Source: Lyophyllum atratum (Eukaryota > Basidiomycota > Agaricomycetes > Agaricales > Lyophyllaceae). From it: 64,000 nucleotides of DNA. A program made the translations under genes and the position numbers. The notes beneath the pieces are model-generated. The model had not been told where the DNA came from. It ran no database searches and saw only the letters and a list, made by a program, of their open reading frames with translations. Location: NCBI GenBank assembly GCA_014905825.1, contig JACGCN010000007.1:868001-932000 (forward strand). Reading direction: 5' to 3'. Position 1 is the stretch's first letter, and each line of letters begins with the position of its first letter. Positions 12,201 through 24,685 of this stretch are shown here, piece after piece.

Positions 12201-13651
12201 TTCGCCGCATCGAGCTTGAAGCCGCCACCCATCGTGACTCCCACGACTAATCTGAACTGGCCCTCTCTCCCCGCAGCCGAGAACTTCTTCGATCGGGCCC
12301 TGGCAGATGGAAACCTCGAGGGCGGCGTCGAGCCTGCGTATGTCAATGGTGACGCGGCGGCGGGCGCAGCTACGTCGGCCCTGGACGCATGGGCGAGGGA
12401 TGAGGAGATCCACGAGGAGATTAATCCTGAGGAGGGTGGTTGGGAGCTCGAAGCAGAGGGAGATGACTTTGCGGACTCGGTGCCAGCTGAGGAAGTTGTT
12501 GATGAGGAGGAAGAGTTGGGCGCTGGGGCGACGCCTGGGACCAGTGAGACGGAGCTCTGGGTCCGAAATTCGCCGTTGGCGGCCGATCATGTTGCTGCTG
12601 GATCGTTTGAGACTGCTATGCAGGTGAGGGTCTCTGCATTGTGAATGGTGAATGATAACTAAAACATTATTTTTCTCCGACGGTCTAGCTTCTTAACCGT
12701 CAATTTGGTATTGTCAACTTTGCCCTCCTCAAGCCCACCTTCATCTCCACGTACCGTTCTTCGCATACATACCTGACACCAGTCGCCTCCTTGCCGCCAT
12801 TGCACCTTCATGTGCGGCGCAACCCTACCGAATCAGCACCCAGTCGCGTTCTTCCTGTCGCTGCCCGCTCACTGCAGTCCGTGCGCTCGGAACTTGCTGA
12901 AGGATACCGCGCTGTCTCTGGCAACAGGCTGACGGAGGCACAAGCTACCTTCCGCTCTGTCCTCACCGCCCTTCTTTTGGTTGTGCTCTCGTCCGATGAG
13001 GAGGCCAAGCTGGTGGGTGCAAACTTTTTGCTTGTTCTTGTTATATTCTGATATGAATTCTTTCACTACGTAGTGGCGAGATACTGTGACGGCCGCACGG
13101 GAATACCTGCTTGGTGTCTCGATCGAGCTGGAGAGGCGACGCGTAGCAGAAGCTGAGCCCGACAACATCCGCCGTAACCTTGAGCTCGCCGCGTACTTTA
13201 CACAATGCGAGCTGCAACCACCTCATATGCAGATTGCCCTGCGCAGTGCCACCAATGTCTTCGCCAAGGCCAATAACCAGGCGCACGCAGCGCGATTTGC
13301 GAAGCGACTCCTTGAACTCAAGCCGGATCCGAAAATCGTCGCAGTGGTGAGTGCTACAACATTGTTCATTTATTCTGAGATATTCTGACAATCTCTTTTG
13401 TACTACAGGCCCGTCAACGGATCGCAGCAGGCGACCGCAACCCGCGTAACGCCGTGGAGGTGTCCTATGACGAGTTTACACCGTTCGAGATCTGCGCCGC
13501 GACGTACACTCCGATATACAAGGGCTCGCTATCAGTGCACTGCCCGTACACGGACGCGTCGTACTTGCCGCAGTTCAAGGGCAGCCTTGACCCCCTTACT
13601 CAGCTTACAGAGATCGGGGCGCCGGCAGCGGGATTGCCGGCGTCGTGGTGA
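9251..13651 (+). CDS. COP1: Coatomer subunit alpha (alpha-COP)
   Basis: The first exon reads [17 protein letters not shown] and continues after a short intron into the N-terminal WD40 propeller ([35 protein letters not shown]), the hallmark of alpha-COP. About six WD repeats are followed by the second propeller ([20 protein letters not shown]), an alpha-solenoid, an acidic linker, and the C-terminal domain ending [27 protein letters not shown] (13640 region). The C-terminal zinc-type segment is [12 protein letters not shown]...CPYTDASY. At least nine short introns occur. A Gly-rich insert ([17 protein letters not shown]) sits between two WD repeats. The protein is part of the COPI coat that binds KKXX cargo and drives Golgi-to-ER retrograde traffic. 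Its length, about 1,200 residues, is normal for the family. Confidence 0.95.
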
Positions 13652-13887
13652 GGACGGAGTTGTGACATAACTTTTTATAATTGTTAGATTGTTCCTGCGG
13701 CCAAAAAATAGCATTCTGGTATGGAAGATATTATGTAGGATGTCATTTTCGCCCTCGATTCCCCAGCATCTAAGGGACTTCGGAAATCGTTACCCTCCGC
13801 CGTCCGGGGACCGGATATTCCAAGAAATATTTTCCGTCGCGGCAGCCAGCATTTGCCTTGACATGATAGATGTGCGACCAAAAAGAA

Positions 13888-13981
13888 CTCTCTGCCTGGG
13901 AGTCGAACCCAGCTTTCGCGCGCACACCTTTGGTGATCATAGAATGACAAGCGCGTGTACTAACCGATATACTAGCAAAGA
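13888..13981 (-). tRNA. tRNA-Asp (GTC) with intron
   Basis: On the minus strand the acceptor arm TCTTTGC pairs with GCAGAGA (one G-U). The D arm GTATATCGGTTAGTAC follows, then an anticodon stem CGCGC/GCGCG and a T arm CTGGGTTCGACTCCCAG. The loop between the anticodon stems holds TTGTCAT plus about 20 extra bases, read as an intron just 3' of anticodon GTC. A and B box promoter elements are intact. The intron boundaries are approximate. Confidence 0.8.
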
Positions 13982-14107
13982 CTTGATCGCTGTTGCTAGA
14001 AGACGTATGTAGCGGCGTAGCGACGTTCCCAAATTGCCCCAAGTGCCATCTTGGCGAGTCATGTGATGCGATAGCCTGATCGCGTCGAGATCTTGATTTG
14101 AACAACC

Positions 14108-17100
14108 GTGAACAGGGTGCCGCCGTCGTCTGACATGGCGCACAACCACTACCAGCAGCCGCAGTACTATCAACCGCAGAACATCTACCAGCAGCTTGGC
14201 ACACAGCAGCCTCAGGGGAACCAGCAACAACAGCCCATACAGCAGCAGTTGGCTCTAGGGCATGCCCAAGGGCAACAGCCTACGCAATCATTGGTACAAC
14301 AGCGTCTCCAGAGCTTTCAGCAGGCTGCGCACCCAGCATACCATGCTCAGCATCCGGCAGTGCATCCTGGACAGCTACAGATACAACAACGGCCACCAAC
14401 AGTCCATCCGGGCCAGCAGCAGCTTGTGCAGTATCAGGCACGACCACCGCCACCTCAGCAAGTGCAACCACCGCCGTCCCAATACCCATACACTCAACCA
14501 CCGCCCACGCCTGCACCTGTGTCGGTGCGCGCGTCGATATACAGCCAATGGCCCAACCCCCAGCAGCCCCAATACGTCACTCCACCGGTGGGGATGGCTT
14601 CTACACCTGCACCGCCACCTGTTGCACCAGCGCAGGCTCAGCGTCGACCACTTCCCCTGCCCGGGAAACGATCTGAATCGCTACCTCAATCCCGGCCTGG
14701 GTCAACCCCTCCCACCCGATCAAGACCACTGCCTGCACCTACGCCTGGTCCATCCTCCAATTCCAATGCAACTATAAATCCGACTGTGAAAGCGCGTCCC
14801 GAGCCATCCACCGGTGTACCAGCACCGTGGGTCCGAACACCGAGCCCTGTGAAGGCGAATAATATGCCCACTGAGCCACCCAAACGTGGTCGTGCCAGTC
14901 CACCCAAGTTCTCCGTCGTCGCGCTCTCATCCAACCTCGCGTCTGGAAACTCCTCCCCCTCTCCTCCCTCCTCCGTCTCATCACTCTCTCCGGACTCGTT
15001 CTCTGGCTCTCCTGGACCCCCTGCTCGCACTATCAGCACTAGCACTAATAGTTCCAATTCGAATTCCACGGTGACATCACCAGGCAAGGGTAAAGGCACG
15101 AGCAGTATCACCTTTGCCCCATCTCCTTCGTTATCCAAACTGAAATCCGAATTAGCTGGTACTATGCCTAGTACTGCACAACCCTCCAAAGCACCGGGAC
15201 AAAAGTTCGTTCCAGTGTGGAAACGCACCCTTCCCGACGTTCTTCCACCGCTCCTGCCTACTCCTCCGCCGAATCCCACGCAACAGCAGGCTCACCTCCA
15301 GCAGAAGCAACAGCCGCAGAGGCAGCCGCAGCCTCCACAACCTCCTCCACAGACGACGCAGCGTCAGCGACCTCCACAACAAATGCAACACCAACAACCT
15401 TCACAGCCACCTCCTCCGCAACAGGGGCAGCGCCAACAACCACAACCACCGCAACAGCATCACCAACGTCAACAACAACAGCAACAGAACCACCCTGCAC
15501 CTCCCCACCGAAGCGTTATGCCCCCTCCCCCTCCTGTCCCCTCTCACTCCAAGCCAAAGGTCAACAAACCGCCGATCTATGGCCCTCCCGCCACTACATC
15601 TCAGCCCCAAGGTTTATGGACGTACCGGTCCAACCATCACAGGCAGCACCCGGACAGTGACGAGGAAGATGACGACGAGGAAGAAGAGGAAGAGGATGAC
15701 GAGGAGCAGACAGAGAACAGCTATGAATACTCTGACGAGTCCGACTCCGAAGCAGGGTCCGGCGCGGGTGTAGGAGTAGAACGCGAGCCTCCGAGCCCGC
15801 AATACGGCATCCGTGATCTCCCTGCGCGTGCATTCCCCAATCCGGGAGCGCTGCCACGCCCACCACCCATGGTGCGTGAGGGCCAGGTGGGGTATGATTC
15901 AAATTCATCCAGTACGGGTGGGTGGGAGACGCGCGGCGGAGGGGAGGGCGGGCTGAGCATGACGATGCGCCTTGCGGCTGGTGGTAGCGGTGTGGCGTCT
16001 GGATCCGGATCTGGATCTGGATCGGCTGCACGGGAGAACTGGCAAACGGGAGGGCTCCCGCGACCTCCCCAGATAGGGGGAGGTGGGGGCGGGGGTAATG
16101 GGCGTGGATATGAGCTGGATCTAGACGATACGCCACCTCCGAGGTCGGCGTTCGTGATGCAGAGGGGGCGAGGTGCAGAGGAAGGATCAGGGCAAGGGCA
16201 AGAGCAAGGGCAAGGGCAAGGGAGGAGGGCACTGCCGACGCCTGGTGGGCGACCACAGGGCCCACCACAACCGCCACAGCAGCAGCAGCAGCGAGGAAGG
16301 CCGCAGTCGCAGATATATGCGCCTACTTCGACTTCGATGCGTGAGCAAGTCCCAGTGACGAGGCCGCAGTCGCAGATCTACCGCACACCTTTGCGGGATG
16401 AGTCTGGGGGAAGTGGGAGTGGAAGCGCGTTCCAGGCGCAGGCGCAAGGGTTGTCGCGTGCACGGTCTTTCGGGCACGGCAGGGAGCTGCCGAAGGTACA
16501 AGAGCAGCGACAGGGGTTCCAGCAGCCGCAACAACTACTAAGGCAGCAGCAGGAGTTCGAGCACCGCCAACAGCAGCAGCAGCAGCCCCAGCAGCCACAA
16601 GCGCGATTCAACCAAACCCCATATCAACCTCAGCAGCACCAATCCACCCCGCCCCCTATGCCGCAGATCAACATCATCGAGTCCCCCGCACCCGTCGGCG
16701 GGCGGGATAAGCGCGCGGACATCGGGAAGATGGAGAGTGAGGGCGTGGTGGTGTCTGTTTCGTCCCCGGTGCATTCGCCTATACCTGTGCCGTTGATTAA
16801 TATCGAGTTGGACGAGGATGAGGATCGGTTCGGGCGGGGTAGGGGTGGAGGCGGGCCGCAGATCAATGTGCAGGGTGTGCCTCAGAATAATGTCGAGGGT
16901 GTGCCGGAAATCAGCATAGGGGAGCACGATGGGGCTAGAGGCGGGGGTGGGAGGGGGCCGCCGAAGGTTAATGTGTATGAGGTGCCGGGGATCAGTGTGT
17001 CAGGTCCTATGGGCGGGCCTGAGATTAATGTATCTGGACCACATCAGGGCCCGCATCAGCGTTCACAGGTGGGGCAGATGGCTCCGCCGGTGAGGCGCGG

Positions 17101-18004
17101 GGGGCTGACGTGTGGCGGGTGCGGGAATGGGATTGTGGGGCGCATTGTGAATGCCATGGGGCAGAGGTGGCATCCGGGGTGTTTCCGGTGTGCGGTGTGC
17201 GATGAGTTGTTGGAGCATGTGAGTTCGTATGAGTGGGAGGGGAGGGCGTATTGTCACTTGGATTATCATGAGGTGAGTTGTGTCCTTTTCGTCTGCTCCC
17301 GTTCTCTGTCTTGGCCCGGGCTGGATTTTGAAATCGACCCGTCATGATAGCGAGATTCTTTACCCGTCTTCGATAAACCGCGTATACCCAAACTGACATG
17401 TTGCTGCAGAACTTCGCTCCCAAGTGTTACACTTGCAAGACGGCAATTATCGAGGAACGGTTTATAAGCTTAGATGACCCAGCGCTAGGCAAGCGCACGT
17501 ACCACGAGCAGCACTTCTTCTGTGCCGAGTGCGGTGATCCCTTTCTTACACCTTCAGTTGGCGAGCCCTCTACACGAACTGGTACGTCGTTCTCCCTTTC
17601 CTCTGCCTGCCAAACCCGACGCTTATCCTCCTACGATGCAGGTGAGCTAAGCGTCACTGGAGACGGCGAGTACGCATCAGACGATGTGGGCTTCACGGTG
17701 TACCGCGGGCACCCGTACTGCGAGGCCTGCCACGTGCGGCTGCGGCTACCGAAGTGTAAGCGGTGTAAACGCAGTATCCGCGATGGTGACCAGGCGATTG
17801 AGGCGCTTGGGGGAAAGTGGTGTTGGGCGTGTTTTGTGTGCAAGGTGCGTGGTTGTTTTCGGTCTGATGGTGTCCGGGTCTGGTGCTGAAATTTGTGGTG
17901 CGCAGGGATGTGAACGCCCGTTCGATGACCCTTCGTTCTTTGAGAGAGGGGATGAGCCGTATTGCGAGCGGTGCTTTAGCATTATCTTGCGGAACGAGCT
18001 TTGA
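14108..18004 (+). CDS. Paxillin-like LIM-domain protein with long disordered N-terminus
   Basis: The first exon alone encodes about 1,050 residues of disordered, Gln/Pro-rich sequence with polyQ tracts, an acidic run (nt 15655-15725) and Gly-rich stretches. A short motif around Ile-Asn-Val then recurs. The C-terminus carries zinc-binding LIM domains: LTCGGCGNGIVG...WHPGCFRCAVC...YCHLDYH, then CYTCKTAI...HEQHFFCAECG...YCEACH, and CKRCKRSIRDGD...WCWACFVC...YCERCF. Exons: 14108-17272, 17410-17581, 17642-17844, 17906-18004. Met10 (14135, MAHNHYQQPQYY) is as good a start as Met1. Three LIM domains after a disordered tail fit Pxl1/paxillin-type adaptors acting at actin-rich growth and division sites. 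The partner set is inferred from the family. Confidence 0.88.
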
Positions 18005-18673
18005 GGATGTAGGATTTATGTTCCGCTGCCTTGCGTGCTATCGTTTGCTCTGAGTATCTACCGTGTTTTTTTCTGGCCTATCATAGAATTTAGGACTTCC
18101 CAGCAGTTGATTCGTTTTTATTGCGTATCTGTCTATTTATTCTCGAGTTCTGTGTCTTGCTTGTAAACTATTCCTCCTACGCCGTCGGTTTCATTGCATC
18201 TTTGTTGGCGTCGGAAACTGCTGGCAAGAGCATCGAGAGGAGGAAGGGCTGGAAGTAATGCTGGATATACAACTTGGGGTTTAGATGATCGAGCGGCGGC
18301 AGGAGGTATACTAGACCAGCTACATAGCAATGCCACTCTGGCGCCACTCCGTACATCCTTGGTCTGAGTTGATGGACTTGCAGGTTGGACAGGTAGTTGG
18401 AATTGGGAGATGCGCGAGGGAAACAATCCGCAGAAAAATTCTGAATTCTTCAATTGGCCCATGTCATGAACGGTAGTATTTTTCTGAAATGAGTCTGAGT
18501 ACTGACAGATTTTCAATGTATCATGGGTTGACTTGAATCGTCCCTGCACATATGTGATTAATCAGTATGTCAGTAAGCGAACTGCTACACAAGAGTCTAC
18601 GCCACAGTGGCGGCTGGCCACACCGTTGCGTTTACAGAGAATGCTGCATTTTAGAGATGAGATCAAAAAATAA
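18005..18673. other. 3' flank, no supported gene
   Basis: This holds the 3' end of the LIM gene transcript. A 138-codon minus-strand ORF (18549-18133) has no recognisable features and no supporting splice structure, so it is not called. Confidence 0.5.
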
Positions 18674-18756
18674 CTGTCCCAGAGAGACTTGAACTCTCGA
18701 TCTTCCGATTGGAGAGTATAACAGTCGGACGCCGTAACCAACTAAGCCATGGGACA
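18674..18756 (-). tRNA. tRNA-Asn (GTT) with 9-base intron
   Basis: On the minus strand acceptor arms TGTCCCA and TGGGACA pair perfectly. The D arm GCTTAGTTGGTTACGGC, anticodon stem TCCGA/TCGGA and T arm GAGAGTTCAAGTCTCTC are intact. The anticodon loop reads CTGTTA + TACTCTCCA + A, which is a normal Asn loop (CTGTTAA) interrupted after position 37 by a 9-base intron. Mature length would be 74 bases. Confidence 0.85.
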
Positions 18757-21700
18757 GGTGTCAATTTGTGAGACCTAATTGCATAACACTCACCAACGGT
18801 TGTTCATGATGCATTGGCATTGTGCCAGTGCCACCGCCGCTTCTTGACCGCTGCTATCCGATCCATTGTCGACTGGTGCCCTTAAAGACTCCTCCCATCA
18901 TGCGGAAAATATGCTTAGAGGCTCTTTTGCAGATCAACTATACCCGGTCCCTACCAGGCTGTCTATGAAGCCGTTTTCCTGACCTCTTCTGTCTGGTCCC
19001 AAGCTGTGAGGCCCAGCGGGCCCCTCAGCCTAGGAGGAACGACTTACTGTGTCCGTCTGATGAGACCACCCTCGGCCCCCTCGAGTCAATAGCCCAATGT
19101 GCACGACAACGCCACTTGTCTTGTATCTCGTGGCCTCCAGTCTCGTTGCGATGTCGTGGGCTCAGTTTTAACTTTATAGACGACCGCTGGCGTGTCGGTG
19201 CCTCCCCTGACGCCTGTGGCCTGGCGGCTGTACTAATTAATCCAACTTTGACTTCACGGGTTTCCAACTTGGAATGGCTGCTTCAATGCATGCGACTGGT
19301 TGCCTTAATGCATCTGGAAACAGGTGTTCCATTCTAATTGAAGTTAGAGCTGGAAATTTCGGCCGGTCAGGTCAGATGTCCGAGACTTGTGCTGTGGCAC
19401 TGCTTGGCCACTGCTTGGACAACATGCTTCATACTGTGTCAGTCCATAAACTTCACCGAACTCCGGGGCCCCCAACACATCAGGCGCCTCCGTGTCTCAC
19501 GAGGTCTTCCAAAGTGCCGAGCGATCCCGAAATCCCACAGCAGTCGAGCCCGAGGTTTTTCGGCCCAGGACATTCCTTCGTCATGTTTCCCCATAGGGTA
19601 CAAGGAAAGCTCTCGAGCATTGAAGTTATTTTTGTATCAATCGCAAAATGGTTTGATTTCTGTAGAAGCTCGCTTTCAAAGCTGAGCGCCTGCAGCCAGA
19701 CTTCCATTTCTCTGTCGCTGTTGAAGCCAGAGAACTCGAATCTGTACAGCCTTCCATCTATCACACTCCTTTGACTTAGAGATGAATAAGGATCATGGTC
19801 TTTCTGATTTTTTTCACTGTCGTGTCTAGAACTAATCAACAATTATACTGGGATACGAGAAGTGCGCATTTATGTCACCGCCTTTACAAGCCTGGCTCGC
19901 CGAGGTCGGTTGTCTATCTTGATCAGCCCGCACAGTATCAGGTTAACGCACATATCATTTTTCTTGACAGAGAAATTATAATCATTTTGCTTTCCGAGTT
20001 CTCGATCATATCTCCTTTCCTTAGGAGCTTGTAATCATAGGCTTTGTGATACACAAGAACACATCTCCCGTCAGCAGATCTTCAACCGCCTGGCAGCGCC
20101 TTTGGAATGATGAATCTATATGCTGTAATCCACCGGGCGAGCGAGTGATTATTCAAACCAGCGTCGGACAAGCGTGAGTCTGGCCGAGTCCGCCGAATGT
20201 GTCTACACTCCGTACAACAAACCTATCTCGTCAGAATACCAGTCACATATCATCTTTAGCACCATCACCATGATTTTGATAGACGCGTCCGACATCATCG
20301 ACAGCAAAGCGTTAAAGGGTATATGGTCTCACTGTTCTTTTTTCTCTCATACACTCGACACTCCCTGGCGGTTCACCATTGGCGTGCCATGAATGCAGTG
20401 TGACTGCCCAAACGAAACTCTCGATCTCTCTACGAGAAGTAAGGAAGAACTCGGAAGATTCGGGACGGAAAAGGAATTCGACGCAGTTGCCAATATCTTA
20501 GAGAGCCTGAAGGCGATTCGTGGGTAGACTGCCAGTCATTAATCATGTCAATCACTAGTACCAGGGTTGACAAAATCAAAGTAAAGTTATCTGCATCTTT
20601 TAAAATCCTGTTCTCCATCAAATTCGCAGCAAGTCATATGGAAGTACCTCCATCGACCAGCTCCTGCCATCTTGACTACTCCCAATTATCGTTATTCACG
20701 AGGTTCTCTAGAGAGAATCCTCCGGTGGCTCAGGGGTGCTGCGCGTCTGTGTCACCAAGTTAACTAGGTTCATCTGTAGGGATAGGTAGGGATGCTCATA
20801 TGCCCGGATCCTATCACGTCTACGGGTATGGTCAGCACAAGCTTAGTGACCATGCTCACGCTCGCTCGACCCGCCAGACACGCCATATGCACTTACTTAG
20901 GTGTCGCATCACCGTCTTCAAATCGGGCCTCGTCTATCTGGCAAGTGTCCCTCTAAGCAGTCTATGCAATCCCGATTTGACCTGCCCGATTTTCTTAATT
21001 CTAGGGTAGTACTCGTCTTTCTTTTCTGCCAGCCTTCGTAATATTATCGTTATCACAAGGTGCTCGAGGCATGCTGATGCGACAGTCGATCTTGTTTCCA
21101 ATGTACCTATGATCAAGGAAGGCGTTTCGTCGAATCCGGGCCACGGAATGGTAGCGCGATTGGCGGGGGCGTGCATATGCACCCCACTTACCGACCAATC
21201 CATCTTGTGCACCCATTGACATATGCACATGTACGTTGTCAACAACGCTACAGATATCAAGGCCTGCCCCGTCAGCTTGAACTTCGGCCCACGGCGGGTG
21301 ATATTGCTTACATCGTGTGGATTTGTGTAGATCAGTGCACAAGGCATGTCGAACTTCAGTTACCCTGCATCGCCAGAGGTAAGCGCTGGTCGAATGCTAC
21401 CACTGACCAGCTCATCTTGTGCATACATTGACATATGTACATGTACGTTGTTATCATCGGTACACATATCAAGGGCCCGCGCTGTTAGCCCGAATTTCGA
21501 CCGGTGGCGGGTGACAGTGCTTACTGTACATAATGTGGATACGCGTGAATGTGGAGAAGTCATGTCGGGATTCAGTTACCCTGCATCGCGAGAGGTAAGT
21601 GCTGACTTGGATGATGACAGGGTCGGTCCAGCGCCCCTCGCGAGATCGACCGCATCTAGTGGCATCACACTCTTAGAGGGCAAATACCCATGTCATCCTC

Positions 21701-22772
21701 TCGGAACGCGTGAAAAAAGGCATCCAAGCCAGCTCAGTTTCGTGACTATATTTCTCCATGTCCCGCCGTCAAAGGAGGTACCAACGAGGTCCTGAGACAG
21801 ACCCCCATACCTCCGTGCCTTGCCGCGGGATGAGGAAGGAACCATGTTCCTTTGACGATTTCGCCTTTAGTTACCATGTCCTGACGTGTCGTTGACGAGA
21901 TGCAGTGACCGTCAGACAGCGAGCACCTGTCAGTCCTGAATTGAGGATGGAGGGGGCGGTGAAGCGTTTATGGGCCGAGGGCCGAAGCGTCGTCGCCTCC
22001 GATGTCGATACGAGGGACCGGTGATGTCGTACTCCCTCTACTCGTCGTCCACCGGTGTTTCATCAGTGACAGATAAGAGCCACTAGGATGACGACGCGTG
22101 TCGGACGGTGGGGCAAAGGTCAATTGGATAAAGCACACCATCAGGATGTCCTGAAGATAGACAAGATCAATCCCGGTGCACAGGAGCGTCTGAAGAGCTA
22201 TCATTCAGGGATAACACCTTTTTTCAGGCGGTCTGACTGATATGCCATCAGCCCTTGAAGGACAGGTAGCGCAGTGGTGGTGGGAGTGGGAGTGACTGTT
22301 GCAGCAGCGGTAACTCATTCTCACCACTTGGAATCCGGGCGAACTCCCAAAGAGTTAGGATATCCCGAGTTTGATGGATTGGCGCTACCGGGACAACGTC
22401 GGTCTCGGTGTCGGCTTCAGAATATTCGATTTTCTAAAGGACGACGGCGCGCTGATCATGGCTGGCTGGAGCGGCCTAAATATAAATGATTCGGTCCTTT
22501 TTCGGAACTCGCGTCCACCCCACGTCATTGGTCCAAGTAAAGGATCGTACAGTGCATTCACGTCGAAAAATGCCATAGCTCGAATGCAAAATAATTAGCA
22601 AGGAAGCGCTTTCATAGCAGAACAAGACGAAAACAAAGAAGGAGTGGGAAACGTTGTGGTTACATGCATATGATTGTCGCATCCAATCCGTGCTCCCGCC
22701 CGTCCCCCTCATTTCTCTTTACACCTCTACCTCATCATCGCGAAATCCGACCCAACTCCACCGTCTCACACC
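18757..22772. other. Gene-poor stretch with no recognised protein gene
   Basis: About 4 kb of short, overlapping ORFs on both strands (longest 166 codons at 19274-19774), none with recognisable motifs. It contains the tandem duplication at 21180-21600 and probably relics of older genes. The last few hundred bases should hold the 3' region of the NAC-beta gene. Confidence 0.5.
21180..21610. repeat. Diverged tandem duplication, two copies of about 215 bases
   Basis: Two direct copies with a period of 212-216 bases. Anchors are CATCTTGTGCA at 21201 and 21413, ACATGTACGTTGT shortly after each, and TTCAGTTACCCTGCATCGC at about 21355 and 21571. Identity looks moderate, with small indels. Each copy ends in an ATG-led mini-frame (MSNFSYPASPE and MSGFSYPASRE) followed directly by GTAAGC or GTAAGT. 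On the minus strand each copy encodes a related peptide (NVHVHMSM.AQD.LV). The former coding strand cannot be decided. Confidence 0.75.
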
Positions 22773-23467
22773 CTAATCAAGGTCAATCTTGGCATCGGCG
22801 GCGACGGCCTCGGCCTCCACATCAAAGTTTTCTACCAAGTCGGGGACATCGTCGTCATCCTCATCGGCGGCGGTGCCTGCAGCTGGCCTCTGGTTGCCCT
22901 GCTGGATGGCCTGGTAAGACTCTGCGAGTTTCCGCAGCGAAGCGAGCGAGTCGGGGCCAAGTTGGTTGAGGATGCCGGGCACGAGCTCCGTCAGCTCCTT
23001 CACGTGTCCCGTTCCGTAGATCGCGAATGTGTTGGCGGTGACGGCGGCGTGGACTGTTGAATGGGTGTTGTATGAGTAGTTGCTCCAAGACAGCACCGCG
23101 ACGCGCAGCGACACGTGCACAATTTGACAATGCAAGATGCTAACCTTTCGGGGCAGTGAAATGAAGCACATTTCCGTCCTCTCTGAACATGTTGACCTCC
23201 TCCACGCCAGGAATGGGCTGCACATTCAGCTTTTTGAGGGCACCCTGGAGTTTTTTGTCGTCCTGGGCCGCAGAGGGCTTGGCTTTCCGCACGATTTTTC
23301 GGCGCACGGTTCCCTTACCGCCTGGCGCGAGTGGAGTACGTCAGTACGGGTACACGTACTCGCAAGTATTCAAATTTGAACACTGCTCCGGATTTATTTG
23401 AGAAAATCTCACCGATCCTGTTGGCGGCCGCTGCAGCCTGTAGTTTTGCCAATTTCGCGGGGTCCAT
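22773..23467 (-). CDS. EGD1: Nascent polypeptide-associated complex subunit beta (NAC-beta/BTF3)
   Basis: Three exons (23467-23413, 23321-23145, 23053-22773) give 170 residues. The start [19 protein letters not shown] leads into the ribosome-binding basic motif ([12 protein letters not shown]). The NAC fold follows ([39 protein letters not shown]) and the chain ends in an Asp/Glu/Ala-rich tail ([15 protein letters not shown]). The protein pairs with NAC-alpha at the ribosome exit tunnel, where it shields nascent chains and limits mistargeting to the ER. Length and domain order are normal. It is head-to-head with an acetyltransferase gene, 174 bases between starts. Confidence 0.96.
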
Positions 23468-23641
23468 GGTGTTTCAGGTGTTGTGGATCGGGGAAACCTA
23501 CGGACGGTGTGCGAAGGGAGGCCCTGCTACCAGCTGTCCCGATGAAAACTGAATTAAGGTTCAGACCAAATATGCACACACACGATTCTCTCAGCCACCG
23601 CTTAGGTCGCTTCAAGTCAATCGATTCCTCCAACTTGAAGT
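23468..23641. promoter_or_regulatory. Bidirectional promoter region, NAC-beta / acetyltransferase
   Basis: The 174 bases between the divergent start codons must hold both promoters. No distinct motif is assigned; the call follows from layout. Confidence 0.45.
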
Positions 23642-24558
23642 ATGTTCCACATCAGGCCGGCGACGCCTGACGATGTGGTAAGAACCCCTGCTGCTCGTCT
23701 GATTATCTACTCACCCTCGTAGCAAGACTTGCTTCAATTGATTATTGATCTCGTACGCGGTTTGGCAGTTCGATCTCTGAATTGTTCCCTGATCTATATA
23801 TTCAGGCTACGTACGAGAAAGCCGCCGACTCCGTCAAGGCTACCCCCGAAATTGTAAGTTGCCAGCGCATTAAATCCAGGAATATCCCCATAACATAGTT
23901 ATCCAGCTCCGCCAAAACCTCTTTGACACACCTTTTGCTCATGCTTTGGTCGCGTTCTCCGGAACCGCGGACGCGCCTGGGGAAGCCATTGGATTAGCCA
24001 TCTATTTCTTCAACTTCTCGACTTGGACCGGCCGGCCTGGCTTATTCGTACGTCCCGAAGTTTATTCATGACCCGAACACACGTACAGTTCGGTCTGACT
24101 CGCCTTCGAAGCTCGAGGACCTTTACGTGAAACCGGAACATAGAGCTAAAGGTTTAGGCAAGGCATTCTTTGTCGAGCTAAGAAAAGCAGCTCAGGCCAA
24201 CGTGAGTAACGTGCCCCTCCCACCCTCCTTCTTACCAGAAGTCCGTTCGTTGGAGCCCAATACCTTGAGCTAACTCTATTCCCCCTTACAAGAATTGTGC
24301 AAGGCTTGACTGGAATGTTCTCAAGGTTCGTGATGTCGATTGAATTCGAAACCTGTGGAAACTAATAGCCATTTTAATCCCCCCTCCGTGTGTCGTGATC
24401 TGATGGCTTGTGTCATGTAGTGGAACAAGCCGTCAATCGACTTCTATGAACAGAGCCTTGGGGCGACAATGATGTCTGAGTGGGCGGGCATGAGGCTGGA
24501 GGAGGACGGTATTGAGAACTTGAAGAGATTTGCTCCTGCTGGTCAGCCCGCGGCGTAA
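23642..24558 (+). CDS. GNAT N-acetyltransferase, diamine/thialysine (SAT) type
   Basis: The start MFHIRPATPDDV is followed by short exons reading QDLLQLIIDLATYEKAADSV, then LRQNLFDTPFAHALVAF. The core GNAT strands follow: GLAIYFFNFSTWTGRPGLF, then LEDLYVKPEHRAKGLGKAF, where R-x-x-G-x-G/A (RAKGLGK) is the acetyl-CoA pyrophosphate loop. The final exons read NCARLDWNVLKWNKPSIDFY and close with EQSLGATMMSEW. The LEDLYV and DWNVLKWN signatures are those of the spermidine/spermine (SAT1/2) and thialysine acetyltransferase family. The expected reaction is acetyl transfer from acetyl-CoA to a primary amine; the true substrate is not shown. About six introns. Confidence 0.9.
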
Positions 24559-24685
24559 ACTGTATACTATTTGGAACGGCTATACCGGATGTTTATGGAA
24601 CCCACACATCGGAAGGTCATCTGTGTTCCGTTGGTATGCATTGAGAATATGATAGTGAGAATTTCCAATGGTAAGGACTAGCTGA

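Noticed and set aside
15258..16927. Several minus-strand ORFs of 80-230 codons in the LIM gene
   Set aside because: They are antisense shadows of the Gln/Pro-rich first exon, whose CAG/CCA repeats keep other frames open.
19274..19842. Overlapping ORFs of 115-166 codons on both strands
   Set aside because: No recognised motif, no splice signals, and similar length on both strands, as expected for chance frames in sequence of moderate GC.
21000..22600. CRISPR-like or integrated plasmid features
   Set aside because: The only repeat is a two-copy duplication, and the sequence is clearly eukaryotic nuclear DNA.
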